Shown in pieces: positions 52,620-61,421 of a DNA stretch of 64,000 nucleotides. This stretch comes from Paraburkholderia flagellata (GTDB lineage: Bacteria > Pseudomonadota > Gammaproteobacteria > Burkholderiales > Burkholderiaceae). Below the pieces are notes generated by a model, which was given only the letters and a program-made list of their open reading frames with translations, was not told the DNA's origin and made no database searches. Position 1 is the first letter of the stretch; each line of letters begins with the position of its first letter. Position numbers and translations under genes: made by a program. The DNA lies in contig NZ_JAJEJT010000002.1 in NCBI RefSeq assembly GCF_021390645.1, positions 1 to 64,000 on the forward strand, given 5' to 3'.

Positions 52620-54152
52620 TTGGACTACGCGTTGATGATGGCGGCCTATGCGAAGCGCGCCGTGCGCAAGCTCACGCAGCAGGACCTGCTTTACGAGAGC
52701 CTGCGCCGCGCGATTCTTGACGGCGACATTGGCCGCGGCACGCGCCTCGCGTCGAGCCGTGCGCTCGCAGAGCAACTCGGCATTGCGCGCAATTCGGTGC
52801 TCTATGCGTACGAGCGGCTCGTGGAAGAGGGTTTTGTCAGCGCTACGCGCCATGGTTCGGTCGTCAACGCGGTCAACGCGACTGCGGCGGCCACGCCTGC
52901 ACAATCCGCGCTGCGCGAAGATCCCGCGCCTGCGCTCGCGCGCCGCGTGCGCGAACTGCCGCCGCGCCGCACCGGCCGCGACGGTCCCAAGGCGCTGCGC
53001 CCAGGCGTGCCCGCGCTCGACGCGTTTCCCTACGCGCAATGGCGCACCGCCGTCGAGCGTGCATTGCGCGAGTTGCGCGCGCACGATCTCGGCTATGGCG
53101 ACAGCGCGGGCATGCCGGCGCTGCGCCAGGCCATTGCGCAATACGTGCGGGTTTCGCGCGGCGTGCGCTGCCAGCCCGGCCAGGTGTTCGTCACGGAGGG
53201 CACGCAGTCGAGCCTCGACTTGTGCGCACGTCTGTTCGCGGACGAGGGCGAACGCGCGTGGATCGAAAATCCGGGCTATCTGGGCGCGCGCGTGGCTTTT
53301 ACGGCCGCGGGGCTGCAACTCGTGCCGATGAGTGTGGATGCGGCGGGCATGGCGGCGCGCTCCGAGGACTGGCGTGAGCGGCCGCCGCGACTCGTTTATC
53401 TCACGCCGTCGCACCAGTATCCGCTTGGCTGCGTGCTGAGCCTCGAGCGGCGGCTCGCGCTGATCGAGCAGGCGCGAGCTTGCGGCGCGTGGATCGTCGA
53501 AGACGACTACGACAGTGAATTGCGCCACGACGGACCGCCGTTGCCGTCGATCCAGGGCCTTGCCGACGATGCACCCGTGATTTATCTCGGCACCTTCAGC
53601 AAGACGCTCTTTCCGGCCCTGCGCATCGGCTTCATGATCGTGCCGCAGCGTGTGGCGGCGCAGTTCGCGCAGGCGCATCACACGCTCATGCGCCAGGGGC
53701 GCGTGGCGGAACAACTGGCGCTTGCGGAATTCATCGAAAGCGGGCGCTACGCGCGCCACTTGCGGCGCATGCGCAAGCTCTACGAAGAGCGCCGCGACGG
53801 CCTCGTCGCGGCAATCGACAAACATCTGGCAGGGGTGATGACGGTATCGGCGGACGCGGGCGGCATGCATCTGAGCGTGCGCCTCGACGCAGCGCTCACC
53901 GACGCCGATGTGAGCGAAGCCGCGCGCGCCCATGGCCTGCATCTCTCGCCATTGAGCGCGTACTGCGTCGATGCACCGGACGCCACGCGCTACAACGGCT
54001 TCCTGCTCGGCTATGCGGAAACGCCGCCGCACGTTGCCGACACCCTCATGCAGACGCTCGCTCGCATCGTGCGCGAACGGCTGGCCGCGGCCGCGCCGCT
54101 TACTGATGGCCCGCGATCACATGCGGCAGATAAGGCGCTTCAAGCGATTTGA
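52620..54152 (+). CDS. MocR/PdxR-family regulator (GntR HTH plus aminotransferase domain)
   Basis: 510 residues: GntR winged helix (about 18-85; SSRALAEQLGIARNSVLYAYERL) joined to a fold-type I aminotransferase-like domain (about 125-490) with PLP-binding K328 in GTFSKTLFPALRIG. Members sense PLP-bound amino compounds and act as regulators, not enzymes. The start is TTG, with GGAG eight bases upstream; an ATG five codons later is an alternative. The 3' end overlaps the convergent aldo/keto reductase gene by 53 bases. Divergent from the GNAT gene, its likely target, though the nearby polyamine genes are also candidates. Confidence 0.9.
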   Translation: MDYALMMAAYAKRAVRKLTQQDLLYESLRRAILDGDIGRGTRLASSRALAEQLGIARNSVLYAYERLVEEGFVSATRHGSVVNAVNATAAATPAQSALREDPAPALARRVRELPPRRTGRDGPKALRPGVPALDAFPYAQWRTAVERALRELRAHDLGYGDSAGMPALRQAIAQYVRVSRGVRCQPGQVFVTEGTQSSLDLCARLFADEGERAWIENPGYLGARVAFTAAGLQLVPMSVDAAGMAARSEDWRERPPRLVYLTPSHQYPLGCVLSLERRLALIEQARACGAWIVEDDYDSELRHDGPPLPSIQGLADDAPVIYLGTFSKTLFPALRIGFMIVPQRVAAQFAQAHHTLMRQGRVAEQLALAEFIESGRYARHLRRMRKLYEERRDGLVAAIDKHLAGVMTVSADAGGMHLSVRLDAALTDADVSEAARAHGLHLSPLSAYCVDAPDATRYNGFLLGYAETPPHVADTLMQTLARIVRERLAAAAPLTDGPRSHAADKALQAI

Positions 54153-55074
54153 TCTCTTCGTCGGAGAGCTTGAGCGAGAGGGCCGCGACGGCGTCTTCGA
54201 GATGCTGCGGCTTCGAGGCGCCGATGATCGGCGAAGTGATGCTGGGCTTGTGCAGCAGCCACGCGAGTGCGACCTGTGCGCGCGAGACGTTGTGCGCACG
54301 CGCGATGGTTGCGACCGCATCGATAATGGCTTTGTCCGCGTCGGCGCCGTAGAGCGTCTTGCCGAACTTGTCGGTTGCCTCGCGCTCGCTCGTTTCGTTC
54401 CAGTCGCGCGTGAGGCGGCCGCGCGCGAGCGGGCTCCACGGCATCACGGCAATGCCCTGATCGGCGCACAGCGGCAGCATTTCGCGCTCTTCCTCGCGAT
54501 ACAGCAGGTTCACGTGGTCCTGCATGCTCACGAACTCAGTCCAGCCGTTCAGGCGCGACGTGTAGAGCGCCTTGCTGAACTGCCACGCATGCATGGACGA
54601 AGCGCCGATGTAACGCGCCTTGCCCGCTTTCACCACGTCATGCAGTGCTTCGAGCGTTTCTTCGATGGGCGTGTTGTAGTCCCAGCGATGGATCTGGTAG
54701 AGATCAACGTAATCGGTACCGAGCCGCTTGAGGCTATGGTCGATTTCCGTGAGGATGGCCTTGCGCGAAAGGCCCTGGCCGTTCGGACCGGGCCGCATGC
54801 GGTTGTACACCTTCGTAGCGAGCACGATGTCGTCGCGCTTGACGAAGTCGCGCAGCGCGCGCCCGACGATCTCCTCCGAGGTGCCGTCCGAGTAGGTGTT
54901 CGCGGTGTCGAAGAAGTTGATGCCGGCGTCGAGCGCCTGGCGGATGAGCGGACGGCTGGCTTCCTCGCCTAGCGTCCACGGGTGCGTGCCGCGCTCGGCC
55001 ACGCCGTAAGTCATGCAACCGAGGCAAAGACGCGAAACCTGCAGCCCTGTCGAGCCGAACCTGACGTAATCCAT
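54100..55074 (-). CDS. Aldo/keto reductase
   Basis: NADPH-dependent TIM-barrel reductase, 324 residues. Catalytic tetrad D56 and Y61 (FFDTANTYSDG), K88 (LATKVYN) and H129 (YQIHRWD) are intact. It is downstream of two PuuB-like oxidase genes with a gap of 115 bases and may reduce aldehydes arising from polyamine oxidation (context only). The end overlaps the MocR gene on the other strand. Confidence 0.9.
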   Translation of the reverse strand: MDYVRFGSTGLQVSRLCLGCMTYGVAERGTHPWTLGEEASRPLIRQALDAGINFFDTANTYSDGTSEEIVGRALRDFVKRDDIVLATKVYNRMRPGPNGQGLSRKAILTEIDHSLKRLGTDYVDLYQIHRWDYNTPIEETLEALHDVVKAGKARYIGASSMHAWQFSKALYTSRLNGWTEFVSMQDHVNLLYREEEREMLPLCADQGIAVMPWSPLARGRLTRDWNETSEREATDKFGKTLYGADADKAIIDAVATIARAHNVSRAQVALAWLLHKPSITSPIIGASKPQHLEDAVAALSLKLSDEEIKSLEAPYLPHVIAGHQ

Positions 55075-55189
55075 TGCTGTTGCTCCTGGCGAAAAGGCGA
55101 TTCAAGCAGAGGAAGTGCGTGCGCCGCGCAAGGGCGGCGGACTTTCGCAAGGGTATAACAGGCGGGGAGAACGTGCAGGGCGCGCCGCT

Positions 55190-56497
55190 TCAGAACATTT
55201 CCATCACGCGGTGATAAAGCATGCCGATTTCGAGCGCGGGCCGCCGCCACGCGGGGCCGCCGGGGAAGCGCGCGTGCCGCAGTTGCGCGAACAGATCGAA
55301 CGAGGCGCGCTCGCCCACGATGGCCTGCGCAACGAGACGCCCGGCAATGCCCGTGAGCGCGACACCGTGCCCCGAAAAGCCTTGCACATAGTAATAATTC
55401 GGGTCGATCGTGCCGAAGTCGGGCGCTCGGTTGCGCGTGACGTCAACGAAGCCGCCCCACGCGTATTCCACGCGCGCGCCGGCGATTTGCGGGAACGTAT
55501 CGCTCATGCGCGTTTGCATGGCCGTTGTAAGGCGTTCGGGCGCGGCGCCAGTCGAATCGGCGCGGCCGCCGAACAGCATGCGGTTGTCCGCCGAGACGCG
55601 GAAATAGTCGAGAAAGAAGTTGTTGTCGCACACGGCGGAACGTTGCGCGATCAACGAGTCGGCCAGCTCGCGCCCAAGCGGCTCGGTCGCAATGATGTAC
55701 GACGCGATCGGCGCGATGCGCGCGGCCACGGCGCCTGGCAGTACGCCACCCGGCGCGGCGTTGCTGCACGACACCACGAAACGGCAGCGCACTTCGCCGT
55801 GCGAGGTCTTCACCACGGGCCGGGCGCCGCGCACGACTTCGAGCGCGCGCGTATGCGCGAAGAGTTGCGCGCCTTCGCGGCGCGCGGCGGCAGCGAGGCC
55901 CAGACAATACTTGAGCGGATGAAGATGGCCCGAGACCGGATCGTAGACGCCCGCGATATAGCGCTGCGACGCCACACGTGCGCGCGTAGCGTCGGTATCG
56001 AGCCATTCGAGGCGGTCGTAGCCCCAGCGCGTGCGCGCCGCGTCCATCCACGCGCGCAGATCGGGCACGCGTTTTGTTTTCGTCGCAACGGTCAGATAGC
56101 CCGGCGTGAAGTCGCAATCGATGCCATAGCGCGCAATGCGCTCGCGCACGAGGTTCACGCCTTCGATGGAAAGCGCCCACGCCGCGCGTATGCCCTGCGC
56201 GCCGAGCTGCTTTTCGAGCACTTCGTCTTTCGCGAAGCCTACGAGCGTCTGCCCGCCGTTGCGGCCCGAGGCGCCCCAGCCGGGACGATGCGCGTCGAGC
56301 ACCGCGACCGAAAGGCCGCGTGCGCGGCACTCAAGCGCCACCGAGAGCCCGGCGAAGCCCGCGCCGATCACGCAGACGTCGGCGTCGAGCGTGCCTTCGA
56401 GCACGGGGTCGTCGGCGGCGGGGCGCGTGGCGGTGGCTTCGTAGTACGAGTGGCGGGCGAGGGCGTCCGCCTGGGCGTCGAGGTCGAGTGTCGTCAA
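55190..56497 (-). CDS. PuuB/DadA-like FAD-dependent oxidoreductase, copy 2
   Basis: 435-residue FAD amine oxidase resembling gamma-glutamylputrescine oxidase PuuB. FAD-binding VIGAGFAGLSVALECRARG near residue 43, GWGASGRNGGQ near 73, and YYVQGFSGHGVALTGIAGRL near the C-terminus are family hallmarks. It starts at a TTG that overlaps the stop of the first copy (TTGA), with AAGGA upstream, so it is translationally coupled. It is clearly homologous to, but diverged from, the neighbouring copy; it may act on a different gamma-glutamylated amine or D-amino acid. Confidence 0.85.
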   Translation of the reverse strand: MTTLDLDAQADALARHSYYEATATRPAADDPVLEGTLDADVCVIGAGFAGLSVALECRARGLSVAVLDAHRPGWGASGRNGGQTLVGFAKDEVLEKQLGAQGIRAAWALSIEGVNLVRERIARYGIDCDFTPGYLTVATKTKRVPDLRAWMDAARTRWGYDRLEWLDTDATRARVASQRYIAGVYDPVSGHLHPLKYCLGLAAAARREGAQLFAHTRALEVVRGARPVVKTSHGEVRCRFVVSCSNAAPGGVLPGAVAARIAPIASYIIATEPLGRELADSLIAQRSAVCDNNFFLDYFRVSADNRMLFGGRADSTGAAPERLTTAMQTRMSDTFPQIAGARVEYAWGGFVDVTRNRAPDFGTIDPNYYYVQGFSGHGVALTGIAGRLVAQAIVGERASFDLFAQLRHARFPGGPAWRRPALEIGMLYHRVMEMF

Positions 56498-57786
56498 AGC
56501 AGGTCCTTCATCCGATACCACGCCATCGCGAGCACGAGGGCAGGGGTTCGCAGTGTAGCGCCGCCGGGGAAATCGCGGTGACGGATCTTGCCGAACAGGT
56601 CGAAGCGCGCGGCCTGGCCGTGAATGGCTTCGGCGATCAGGGTGCCCGCGAGTCCCGTGGTGTTCACGCCGTGGCCCGAGAAGCCCTGCGCGAAATACAC
56701 CGTGGGCGAGAGGCGGCCGAAGTGCGGCGCGCGGTTCATCGTGATGTCCACGTAGCCGCCCCACGCGTAGTCCACCTTCACATCGGCGAGTTGGGGAAAC
56801 GTTTTCAGCATGTCGCGGCGCATGGCTTCGCCCAGATTGGGCGGCGCGAAGGTGGAATAGCTCACCTTACCGCCCCAAAGCAGGCGCGTGTCCGGCGCGG
56901 GACGGAAGTAGTCGAGTACGAAGCGGCTGTCGCATACGGCAGCCTGAGCCGGCATCAGCGCATTCATGCGTTCGGCGCCCAGCTTTTCGGTGGCGATCAC
57001 ATAGGTGCCCACGGGCATGATCTTGCGCGAGAGCGCCGGCGCGAGATCGCCCAAATACGTATTGCATGCGAGCACAACGAATTTCGCGCGCACGTTGCCC
57101 CGCGCGGTTTCGACCACATGTCCGCCGTTTTCTTCGCGCAGGTGCGTGACGGCGCTGTTCTCATACACGCGCCCGCCCGCTTCGACCGCCGCGCGCGCAA
57201 GTCCAAGCGTGTAGTTGAGCGGATGCAGATGGCCGCTATCGGGATCGTAGAGGCCGCCCGGATAGCGTGACGACGCTACATAGCGACCCACACCGTCGCC
57301 GCCCACGTACCGGAAGCGGTCGTAGCCGAAGCGCTGCGCCGCTTCGTCGCGCCAGCGCTTGAGTGCATCCACGTCGCGCGCTTTGTTCGCGGCGGTGAAA
57401 TAGCCTTCTGTGAGCGCGCAGTCGATGTTGTGCTGCTTGACGCGCCGCTTCACGATGTCGAGTGTTTCGAGGCCCATGTCCCACACCTGACGGACCTCGG
57501 CTTCGGGCATGAACTGCGCGAACGTGTCAATGTCGCAGGCAAATCCGCCGATCAACTGCCCGCCGTTGCGGCCGCTTGCGGCCCACCCCACTCGCGAGGC
57601 TTCGACGAGCGCGACGCGGTGGCCGCGCTCAGCGAGGTTGAGCGCGGCGGAAATGCCCGTGAGGCCCGCGCCGACCACACAGACATCGGCATCGATCGCA
57701 CCTTCCAGTGCGGGGTGCGTGGCGGTGTCGTTGGCGGTGGCCGCGTACCACGACGGGGCATGAGGCTGATTGGCGAATTTGAGCAT
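56494..57786 (-). CDS. puuB: Gamma-glutamylputrescine oxidase PuuB-like, copy 1
   Basis: Oxidises gamma-glutamyl-putrescine to the aldehyde in the Puu pathway. 430 residues, close to E. coli PuuB (426). FAD-binding VVGAGLTGISAALNLAERG near residue 36, GWAASGRNGGQLIGGFACD near 65, and YFAQGFSGHGVNTTGLAGTL near 375. Start at MLKFANQ. Lies downstream of potFGHI and the outer-membrane protein gene, in line with polyamine uptake followed by oxidation; no puuA or puuC in the window. Confidence 0.88.
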   Translation of the reverse strand: MLKFANQPHAPSWYAATANDTATHPALEGAIDADVCVVGAGLTGISAALNLAERGHRVALVEASRVGWAASGRNGGQLIGGFACDIDTFAQFMPEAEVRQVWDMGLETLDIVKRRVKQHNIDCALTEGYFTAANKARDVDALKRWRDEAAQRFGYDRFRYVGGDGVGRYVASSRYPGGLYDPDSGHLHPLNYTLGLARAAVEAGGRVYENSAVTHLREENGGHVVETARGNVRAKFVVLACNTYLGDLAPALSRKIMPVGTYVIATEKLGAERMNALMPAQAAVCDSRFVLDYFRPAPDTRLLWGGKVSYSTFAPPNLGEAMRRDMLKTFPQLADVKVDYAWGGYVDITMNRAPHFGRLSPTVYFAQGFSGHGVNTTGLAGTLIAEAIHGQAARFDLFGKIRHRDFPGGATLRTPALVLAMAWYRMKDLL

Positions 57787-57847
57787 AGGAAAAGCGTACC
57801 AGGAAACAGCGGGCGACAGCACAAGGCCGACGCCCGCTGCGACTTCA

Positions 57848-59440
57848 TCAGAACGAGTAGATGAACTGCGCGCCGAGCAAATCGTTGCTCTTGCTGTACG
57901 AGCCGTCGCTGTTCAGGAACACGCGCTGCGTGGCCCAGTCGTGGCGATATTCCACCTTCACCTGGATCTGCTGCGTCGGGAAGAACAGCAGGTCCAGCGC
58001 TACGTCCTGGCGCGTCGCGCCCTTGCACTCGAAGCCAAATCCGCCGCCTGCCTGCGAATTCGCCAGGCAGTCCGCACCAATGCCGAAGCCGTTGGCCGTG
58101 TCCATGCCGTTCGAATTCAGCACGATGCCGCCGCCGCCGCCGCCGTTCTTGCTGTTGGCGAGCAGGTCGTAGCGTGCGGTCACGCCCATGCGGCCCACCA
58201 CCGGTGCGTTGAACTTGCGGTGTGCGAGCAGCGAGAAGCCGTACCACTGCGCGTTGCCGCCGTTGAACGCGGCGCGCTGCTGCTGGCCGTAATCGACTTC
58301 GGCGTTGTACTGGATGTCCGCTTGCGTGTAGGTCGCGTCCACTTCGCCGAAGAAGAAGTAGCCGCCCGAGCTCGATGCCTGGCCGCCCACGCCGTACACG
58401 GCCTGGCCCGTCGTCGAATCGAATGCGCTCGGCAGCGTCTGGCGGCCGATATTGAACGAGCCGCCAACGTCGAGCGCGCTCGACCAGGTGTAGTCGGCGC
58501 GCGCCGTGAAGGTCGGGATCCTGTTGCTCGTGGTGATCGGGTCGCCCAGTGCGTTCTGGCCCGTCTGCACGACCGCGCCGTTGGTGCGGTACTGCTCGTT
58601 GCCGACCATGAACTTGAACGCCCACTGGCTGCCGTCCGGCGTGTAGTTCCAGCCAATGCCCACATAGCTGCCCGGATCCGAGAAGTCGTAGAGCAGGTTG
58701 TGCGTGAGCGTGAGCATCTGGTTGGACTGCTGCACCTCATAGCCGCCGAAGCTCGGCATGAGACCGGCGACGAACGTGCCCGTCGAGGTCACCGGCACGG
58801 TAACGACCGCCGTGTTCAGGATGTTGTTGCCGATCTCGCCATGCTCGTTCTGCAGCAGCGTGATGCCGTTGCCGCGGTTGGGCATGAGCGTGATTTCGGC
58901 CGAAGGCGCCATCGGGCCTACGCCGAAGGTCTTCTTGATGTCCAGATAGACATCGCCGAACGTGCTGTTGAAGTAGTTATACGCACCCGTATGGTTCGCG
59001 AACAGGAACGACGAAGTACCCGGCGCGCGGTTGTAGATATACGTCGGGTCGATGTAGCCGGTGATCGAAAGGCCCGCGAGCGGCCCGGTATTGGCGGCGT
59101 CGGTGAGCGAATCGACCTTGAGCTGCTGGCTCGCGATCTGCTGCTTCATCGCATCGACCTGGTCGTTGGTCAGGTTCGCCTGCGCCTTGCCGTAGTCGGG
59201 CGAGCTGATGTCCACGACCGGAGCGGCGGCGGTGACCGGTGTGGCCGGCATGGCCGGCGCCGTGGCTGCCGTCTTCGCGGTGGGCTTCGATTGCGCCAGT
59301 TCGGTCTTGAGTGATTTCACCTCTTTTTGCAGGGCATTCAGCTGCGCCTGCAGGGCCTTGATCTGTTCGCTGGTCGAGTCCGCTAGCGCGAGCCCTGGCA
59401 GCGCCCCGGCCACCAGCAGACAGATTAACTTCTTCTTCAT
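57848..59440 (-). CDS. DUF3138-type outer-membrane beta-barrel protein
   Basis: 530 residues. Sec signal peptide (cleaved after ALA, near residue 20), N-terminal coiled coil (about 22-52: SEQIKALQAQLNALQKEVKS), Ala/Thr/Pro linker, another short helix, then a barrel domain from about 120 with alternating strands ending in the aromatic C-terminal signature LLGAQFIYSF. A six-Gly run lies in one loop. Set between potI and puuB on the same strand, it may be an outer-membrane channel for polyamines (inference; the family is uncharacterised). Confidence 0.82.
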   Translation of the reverse strand: MKKKLICLLVAGALPGLALADSTSEQIKALQAQLNALQKEVKSLKTELAQSKPTAKTAATAPAMPATPVTAAAPVVDISSPDYGKAQANLTNDQVDAMKQQIASQQLKVDSLTDAANTGPLAGLSITGYIDPTYIYNRAPGTSSFLFANHTGAYNYFNSTFGDVYLDIKKTFGVGPMAPSAEITLMPNRGNGITLLQNEHGEIGNNILNTAVVTVPVTSTGTFVAGLMPSFGGYEVQQSNQMLTLTHNLLYDFSDPGSYVGIGWNYTPDGSQWAFKFMVGNEQYRTNGAVVQTGQNALGDPITTSNRIPTFTARADYTWSSALDVGGSFNIGRQTLPSAFDSTTGQAVYGVGGQASSSGGYFFFGEVDATYTQADIQYNAEVDYGQQQRAAFNGGNAQWYGFSLLAHRKFNAPVVGRMGVTARYDLLANSKNGGGGGGIVLNSNGMDTANGFGIGADCLANSQAGGGFGFECKGATRQDVALDLLFFPTQQIQVKVEYRHDWATQRVFLNSDGSYSKSNDLLGAQFIYSF

Positions 59441-59528
59441 CGAAATTCTCCTTGTTGGTCGTTATTGCAATCAGTTCGAGTGCGGTGAGGAGCGGCGCGA
59501 CCCGCTCCTTTTTGCCTGGCAATCCTCA

Positions 59529-60440
59529 TCAGGCCGCGCGGCGACCGATGGGTGCGCCCACCGCGCCAGCGGGCGCTGCTGGCTTGATGGCTTCTGCGGC
59601 ATCGGGCTGGACGAAGGCGAGCTGCATGTCGCGCAGGCGCTTCTTTTCGCGCGCCGACATGATCTGGTTGGCGGCGATCACGCCGATCGTCACCGCGCTG
59701 ATGAAGAGCGTGGCAAGCGCATTCATCTCCGGATTCAGGCCGAGACGCACACGCGAGAACACCACGAGCGGCAGCGTGGTCGAGCCCGGGCCCGAGAGGA
59801 ACGCGGAGAGCACGAGGTCGTCGATCGAAAGCGTGAACGAGAGCAGCCAGCCCGAAATGAGCGCCTGCGAGATCAGTGGCAGCGTGATGACGAAGAACAC
59901 CTTGAAGGGCGTAGCGCCAAGATCGAGCGCGGCCTCCTCGAGCGACTTGTTCATCTCCTTCACGCGCGACTGCACGATGATCGCCACGTAGGACACGCAC
60001 AGCATCACGTGACCGATCCACATGGTCAGGACGCCACGACCTTTCGGCCAGCCGAGGAACTGTTCCATCGCGACGAACAGCAGCAGCAGCGAAATGCCCT
60101 GAATGACTTCGGGAATCACGAGCGGCGCGTTGATCATGCCGGCGAAGAGCGCGAAGCCCCTGAAGCGGCCCATGCGCGCGAGCACGAAGCCGGCCCACGT
60201 GCCGATCACAACCGATGCGAATGCCGTCATCAGACCGATCTTCAGCGACAGCCACGCCGCGCTGAGCAACTCCTCGTCCTGCAGCAGCGCCGAATACCAC
60301 TTCAGCGAGAAGCCAGACCACACCGTGACGAGCTTCGACTCGTTGAACGAGTACACGACGAGGCTGATGATCGGGATGTAGAGGAAGAGGAATCCGAGGG
60401 TGAGAACGCCCGCGGAAAGCGTACGGTTGGGCTTGATCAT
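59529..60440 (-). CDS. potI: Putrescine ABC transporter permease PotI
   Basis: Inner-membrane permease of the PotFGHI importer, 303 residues, six membrane segments (first at about 15-35). The EAA-loop motif EAALDLGATPFKVFFVITLPL is at about 165-185. Its start overlaps potH (ATGA). The C-terminal 35 residues after REKKRLRDMQ are Ala/Pro-rich and cytosolic. Confidence 0.92.
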   Translation of the reverse strand: MIKPNRTLSAGVLTLGFLFLYIPIISLVVYSFNESKLVTVWSGFSLKWYSALLQDEELLSAAWLSLKIGLMTAFASVVIGTWAGFVLARMGRFRGFALFAGMINAPLVIPEVIQGISLLLLFVAMEQFLGWPKGRGVLTMWIGHVMLCVSYVAIIVQSRVKEMNKSLEEAALDLGATPFKVFFVITLPLISQALISGWLLSFTLSIDDLVLSAFLSGPGSTTLPLVVFSRVRLGLNPEMNALATLFISAVTIGVIAANQIMSAREKKRLRDMQLAFVQPDAAEAIKPAAPAGAVGAPIGRRAA

Positions 60441-61408
60441 TTGCCTTCCTCCAGTTGCTTGACCTGGTTGTGCTGAAAGAGGGCCATCGGCACGAGCAGC
60501 AGCAGCACCATCGCGACCGTCACGGCGGAGGCCATCGGCCAGTCCATGTTGTTGAAGAACTCATCCCACATCACGCGGCCGATCATGAGCGTGTCGGCGC
60601 CGCCGAGCAGTTCGGGAATCACGTACTCGCCAACGGCCGGAATGAACACGAGCAGGCTGCCCGCGATGATTCCGTTCTTCGAGAGCGGCAGCGTGATCCG
60701 CGTGAACGCCACCCAGGGCTTCGCGCCCAGGTCATAGGCGGCTTCGAGCAGCGTGAGGTCCATCTTCACGAGGTGCGCGTAGAGCGGCATCACCATGAAC
60801 GGCAGGTACGAATAGACCATGCCGATATAGACGCCCGCGTCGCTGTGATAGAGCCGCAGCGGCGAATGGATGAGGCCGATGGCCATGAGCGTGTGATTGA
60901 GCAGGCCGTCGTCTTTGAGGATGCCGATCCACGCATACACGCGGATCAGGAACGACGTCCAGAACGGCAGCATCACGCCCATCATGAGCAGGTTGCGCGT
61001 GGCGGGATTCGAGCGCGCGATGTAGTAGGCGATCGGATAGCCGATCAGGAGGCAGAAGATGGTGGAAACGGCCGCCATCTTCAGCGAGCTGATGTAGGTG
61101 GCGATGTACAGGTCGTCCTGCAGCAGGAACGCGTAGTGGCCGAGCTGCAGTGCGAAGTGCACGACGCCGTCCTTCATCTGCACCAGGTTCGTGTAGGGCG
61201 GCACCGCCATCATCTGGTCGGCGAAGCTGATCTTGAACACGAGCACGAAGGGCACGGCAAAGAACAGCGTGAGCCAGATGAACGGCACGCCGATCACGGC
61301 GGTGCGGCCCGAGGGCACGAAGCGAGAGAAGAAGCGCGCGAGCGCGCCACGGCGGGCGTCTGCGGCTGCACGGCCTGACCCAGGCGTGGTGGGAATAGTG
61401 GTACTCAT
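60437..61408 (-). CDS. potH: Putrescine ABC transporter permease PotH
   Basis: Inner-membrane permease partner of PotI. 323 residues, six membrane segments; EAA loop EAAYDLGAKPWVAFTRITLPLS at about 220-240. A cytosolic lead of about 45 residues precedes the first segment. AAGGAGG overlaps the potG stop codon (TAAGGAGG) and sits eight bases before the potH ATG. Confidence 0.93.
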   Translation of the reverse strand: MSTTIPTTPGSGRAAADARRGALARFFSRFVPSGRTAVIGVPFIWLTLFFAVPFVLVFKISFADQMMAVPPYTNLVQMKDGVVHFALQLGHYAFLLQDDLYIATYISSLKMAAVSTIFCLLIGYPIAYYIARSNPATRNLLMMGVMLPFWTSFLIRVYAWIGILKDDGLLNHTLMAIGLIHSPLRLYHSDAGVYIGMVYSYLPFMVMPLYAHLVKMDLTLLEAAYDLGAKPWVAFTRITLPLSKNGIIAGSLLVFIPAVGEYVIPELLGGADTLMIGRVMWDEFFNNMDWPMASAVTVAMVLLLLVPMALFQHNQVKQLEEGK

Positions 61409-61421
61409 GATTCAGGCCTCC

